Origin: Przewalskia tangutica
Taxonomy: Eukaryota; Streptophyta; Magnoliopsida; Solanales; Solanaceae
NCBI GenBank assembly: GCA_029844215.1
Contig: CM056721.1
Location: 13,404,368 to 13,468,367 of the forward strand
DNA length: 64,000 nucleotides
Direction of reading: 5' to 3'
In this document: piece after piece, positions 61,601 to 64,000 of the stretch
How positions within the stretch are numbered: the stretch's first letter is position 1
Layout of the letters: every line of letters begins with the position of its first letter
Translations under genes and position numbers: made by a program
The notes under the pieces: generated by a model
The model's input: only the letters and a program-made list of their open reading frames with translations
Told to the model about the DNA's origin: nothing
Database searches by the model: none

Positions 61601-62188
61601 AGGAATACCTTAATATGTAACATGAGATAAAACATGTATGTTGGTTAAAGTGATGCGTTACGAAGCGAATTGAAAGAGAATATTATTGTGTGAATACTTG
61701 ATTATGATACATTAAAAATGTTGAAGTTTGTTTCATAACATGGTTATTGTGTCCTAATATGTTTGTACTTAAATATTGTGAGATTACTTTGAATTATAGG
61801 GTGAGGTTCTCACTCAGTCCCGGATGGTAGGGCTGACTCTTTTATTTAACATATTTCAGGAAAGCGTGATAGAGGAAAAGCTCATGCGGGCTAGCGATCG
61901 TCCATGACCTCTTTGACCCACCAATCCATTATTTCGAATTTGGTGAAAGTTATTCTCATACAGTATGTTTAAAGAACTAGGTTCCATTATCTCGGGGAAT
62001 GCCCCACACAAGATTGTTCTTTGTAAGCTTTGAATTGCTTATTATTATATATATATATTATTTCCGTACTTAAATACATGTTTAATCTAGGAAGAAAAGA
62101 AGTTAACGGTTCGCCTGGAAAATAAATAATTGTCCAGGTGCCATCACGCCTTAAGGAAAGTCTTAAGAAAAGTCGGGGCGTGACAAGT

Positions 62189-62201
62189 TGGTATCAGAGT
62201 C
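62189..62201 (+). promoter_or_regulatory. Primer-binding site of the gypsy element
   Basis: TGGTATCAGAGTC, three bases after the LTR end, complementary to the 3' end of initiator methionine tRNA, the usual primer for many plant LTR elements. Confidence 0.85.
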
Positions 62202-63098
62202 ATGTTAAGAGATTCTAGGAAGTTTTCTTCGAGTTGGGTGTTTGAACGGTTACTTATTGCGACGGTGTGCGCGCCACCTTAGTAATAAGTGAACGGAATA
62301 ACATCCTAAAGTTTTCCTTCTTTTGTACTCTTCTCGTGTCTATCTTGAGTTTTTTCAAAGACTTGGTTCTCGTACTACCCCCTTCAAAGTATTGTTGAAG
62401 GGGATGTGCAACGATAAACTATGGATGACGCAGGGGTGAGGTGGAGAAATTTTAGAAGAAATCATCCCCGAAGTCACCACTGATGACGTGAGGGGAGTTC
62501 AGAGCCGCATTCATTGAAAAGTACATGCCTAACACCCGAAAAGATACGCTCAGGCGTGAGTTTAAACTGTGGAAACAAGGAGACCACAATGTGAAATAAT
62601 ACAATACCTAATTCATGCTATTGTCAGCATACAACACACATATTATTCCTACAGAAAGAGAGAAAGTCAAAAGATTTGTTGAGGGTTTAAACACGAACTT
62701 GGTAGAGAAGGTAATGACATTAGCCCATGATCGGTACCTTCAGATAATCGACATGACACTGAGGGTATAAGGTTTTGCTAAAGCAAAAAGAGAGTATTCA
62801 CAGAAGAGGTTCCGATCGTCGGAATCCTTTAATCAGAATCAAACCAGAGGCAAGAAGGTAGTAGGGGTACTTTAAAATCGAGCCAGTCAGTAGGTCAGTC
62901 TCATTACAGACCCCAAGGGCCTAAATGGTTAGGTCATCCAGGTAGCAATGCCAAGGCCACCAACCACAATGCAGGGAGTGACAAACTAGTTTGTATGGTT
63001 TGTCAAAAGAAACATTTTGGGGAATGATGGTTCTCACCGAAAGAGTGCTACAACTGTAGAGGACCAAACCACTATGCCAGGAATGGCAAGAAGAGAAC
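62202..63098 (+). pseudogene. Ty3/gypsy gag remnant
   Basis: Reads FIEKYMPNTRKDTLRREFKL, then stops, REKVKRFVEGLNTNLVEKVM, AKREYSQKRFRSSESFNQNQ, and a zinc-knuckle-like CYNCRGPNHYARN at about 63050-63090. This is gag of the chromovirus-like or related gypsy type. The frame holds several stops. It ends abruptly where Copia RNase H starts. Confidence 0.8.
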
Positions 63099-63839
63099 CC
63101 AATTGATACTAAACCCAAGTTGGGTGTTGCAACTGGCTCTCCTTATGAGGATCTGACCCACTATTGTAGTCTTGCAGGCGCCCTTCAGTATCTGACGTTC
63201 AAGCGACATGATATTACATATGTCGTGCATCAGGTGTGTTTGTTTATGCATGATCCCAGAGTTGAACATATGAATGAGCTCAAACGCATTCTTAGGTACA
63301 TTCAGGGAAACTTGAGTATGACTTACATTTGTATCCATCGTCGACGTCTACACTAATCTCATATACAGATGTTGATTGGGGTGGTTGTCCTGACACCAGA
63401 CGATCTACGTCCGGCTATTGCATGTTTTTAGGTAATAACTTGGTCTCATGGTCTGCCAAGCGTCAATCCACGCTTTCATGTTCAAGTGCAGAAGCCGAGT
63501 ATAGAGGGGTAGCCAATGTGGTTTCTGAGTCATGTTGGTTACGTAATCTACTGTTAGAGCTCATTGTCCTATTGCCAAAACTATCTTGGTGTATTGTGAT
63601 AATATAAGTGCCATATACCTTTCTGATAATCAAGTTTAGCACCAGCGTACTAAACACATAGAGATGGATATTCACTTTGTTCGAGAGAAGGTAGCTAAAG
63701 GACAAGTACGCGTCAGCCATGTCCCTTACAGATATCAGATTGCAGACATCTTTACAAATGATCTTCCCTCAGTCCTTTTTGAAGATTTTAGAGACAGTCT
63801 CAGCGTACGAAGACCACCCCGCTATGACTGCGGGGTGTG
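63099..63839 (+). pseudogene. Copia 4 RNase H
   Basis: Starts LNPSWVLQLA-type shift of the expected PKLGVATGSPYED, then LAGALQYLTFKRHDITYVVH, VCLFMHDPRVEHMNELKRIL, DWGGCPDTRRSTSGYCMFLG, VSWSAKRQSTLSCSSAEAEY, then a shift, HQRTKHIEMDIHFVREKVAK and SRFQIADIF-like YRYQIADIFTNDLPSVLFED. About four frame breaks occur. The wording is closer to Copia 1 than to Copia 3, as expected for the Ale-like group. Confidence 0.88.
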
Positions 63840-64000
63840 TGTTAAAGAGTATATGGGCCAACCCAGCCGAGAGTCCACCGTGGGACCCTTCTCTTTCCCT
63901 TGTATATTTGGTGAATATTACACTTAGGATTGTACCTTAATTTGTAGTGTAATATTACCATAATTTGTAAAGTTAGTCTTCAAATAGAATATGAATTTTT
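63840..64000 (+). repeat. Start of the Copia 4 3' LTR
   Basis: After a purine tract (GACTGCGGGGTGTG) the LTR starts TGTTAAAGAGTATATGGGCC. It runs past the end of the window, so its length and duplication cannot be judged. Confidence 0.7.

Larger units (their letters stand above)
59985..62185 (+). repeat. Ty3/gypsy LTR (2.2 kb)
   Basis: Starts TGTAAAGTCCCAAAAAATAT and ends GTCGGGGCGTGACA. A methionine-tRNA-type primer site follows, so this is a 5' LTR for the gag to its right, while the pol tail on its left makes it look like a 3' LTR. It contains a ~180-bp tandem duplication and a minisatellite. No second copy of this LTR is in the window. Confidence 0.8.
58641..64000 (+). mobile_element. 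Ale-like Ty1/copia element (Copia 4), partial
   Basis: Plus-strand Copia blocks in order: gag tail, protease and integrase start (58650 to about 59850), then RNase H (63099-63839) and the start of a 3' LTR (63840). Reverse transcriptase and the rest of integrase are absent; Ty3/gypsy DNA (about 59855-63098) stands in their place. The left end is cut at about 58640, where it meets Copia 3 in opposite orientation. The right end runs past the window. Confidence 0.85.

Noticed and set aside
62189..62201. tRNA gene suggested by tRNA-like words at primer sites
   Set aside because: Only the 13-18 bases complementary to a tRNA 3' end are present, as expected for primer-binding sites; no cloverleaf was found.

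Overview
The window is repeat-dense plant nuclear DNA, most likely from a Solanaceae species. Evidence for Solanaceae: a TS-type SINE 3' half ending in TTG repeats, Ale-, Athila- and Tat-like retrotransposons of the kind common in that family, and a PIF3-type phytochrome-interacting factor plus a group IId WRKY fragment. Only one host gene looks intact: a minus-strand PIF3-like bHLH gene (2004-7633). I could assemble its seven coding exons by splice sites and frame into 711 residues. Its last intron (2.7 kb) carries a SINE and a hAT-like element.

Layout. 1-1200: a foldback MITE next to a repeat that carries a broken WRKY exon. 2004-8300: PIF3 and its promoter side. 8300-11170: AT-rich DNA with a possible solo LTR. 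11171-19387: a degenerate minus-strand Ale-like Copia element, interrupted by an Athila-type solo LTR and by a hAT-like element that itself contains another. 19388-22070: no gene seen. 22070-22865: a sister of the WRKY-carrying repeat with different contents. 23115-26781: a deleted Copia element with an Athila-type solo LTR just after its primer-binding site. 27329-27870: a Helitron-type 3' end close to an expansin-like A fragment.

28975 to about 58640 is a four-level nest. A minus-strand Copia element (level 1) is split by an Athila-like element (31566-58123, TSD ATCAT). The 3' LTR of that element is split by a second Athila-like element (35000-57595, TSD GGTAG). The internal region of the second element is split by a 13.8-kb gag-only element with 3.9-kb LTRs (36408-50202, TSD AATAT). 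From about 58640 to the end of the window lies a plus-strand Copia element. Its middle is replaced by Ty3/gypsy DNA in the unusual order pol tail - LTR - primer site - gag, and that LTR carries a 39/51-bp minisatellite.

Retrotransposon reading frames are nearly all broken. In the youngest element, and in GC-rich LTR segments, many differences between copies are short indels at CG-rich sites while AT-rich stretches are almost identical. Part of the apparent decay may therefore be consensus error at methylated cytosines rather than mutation. I saw no tRNA, rRNA or CRISPR features.
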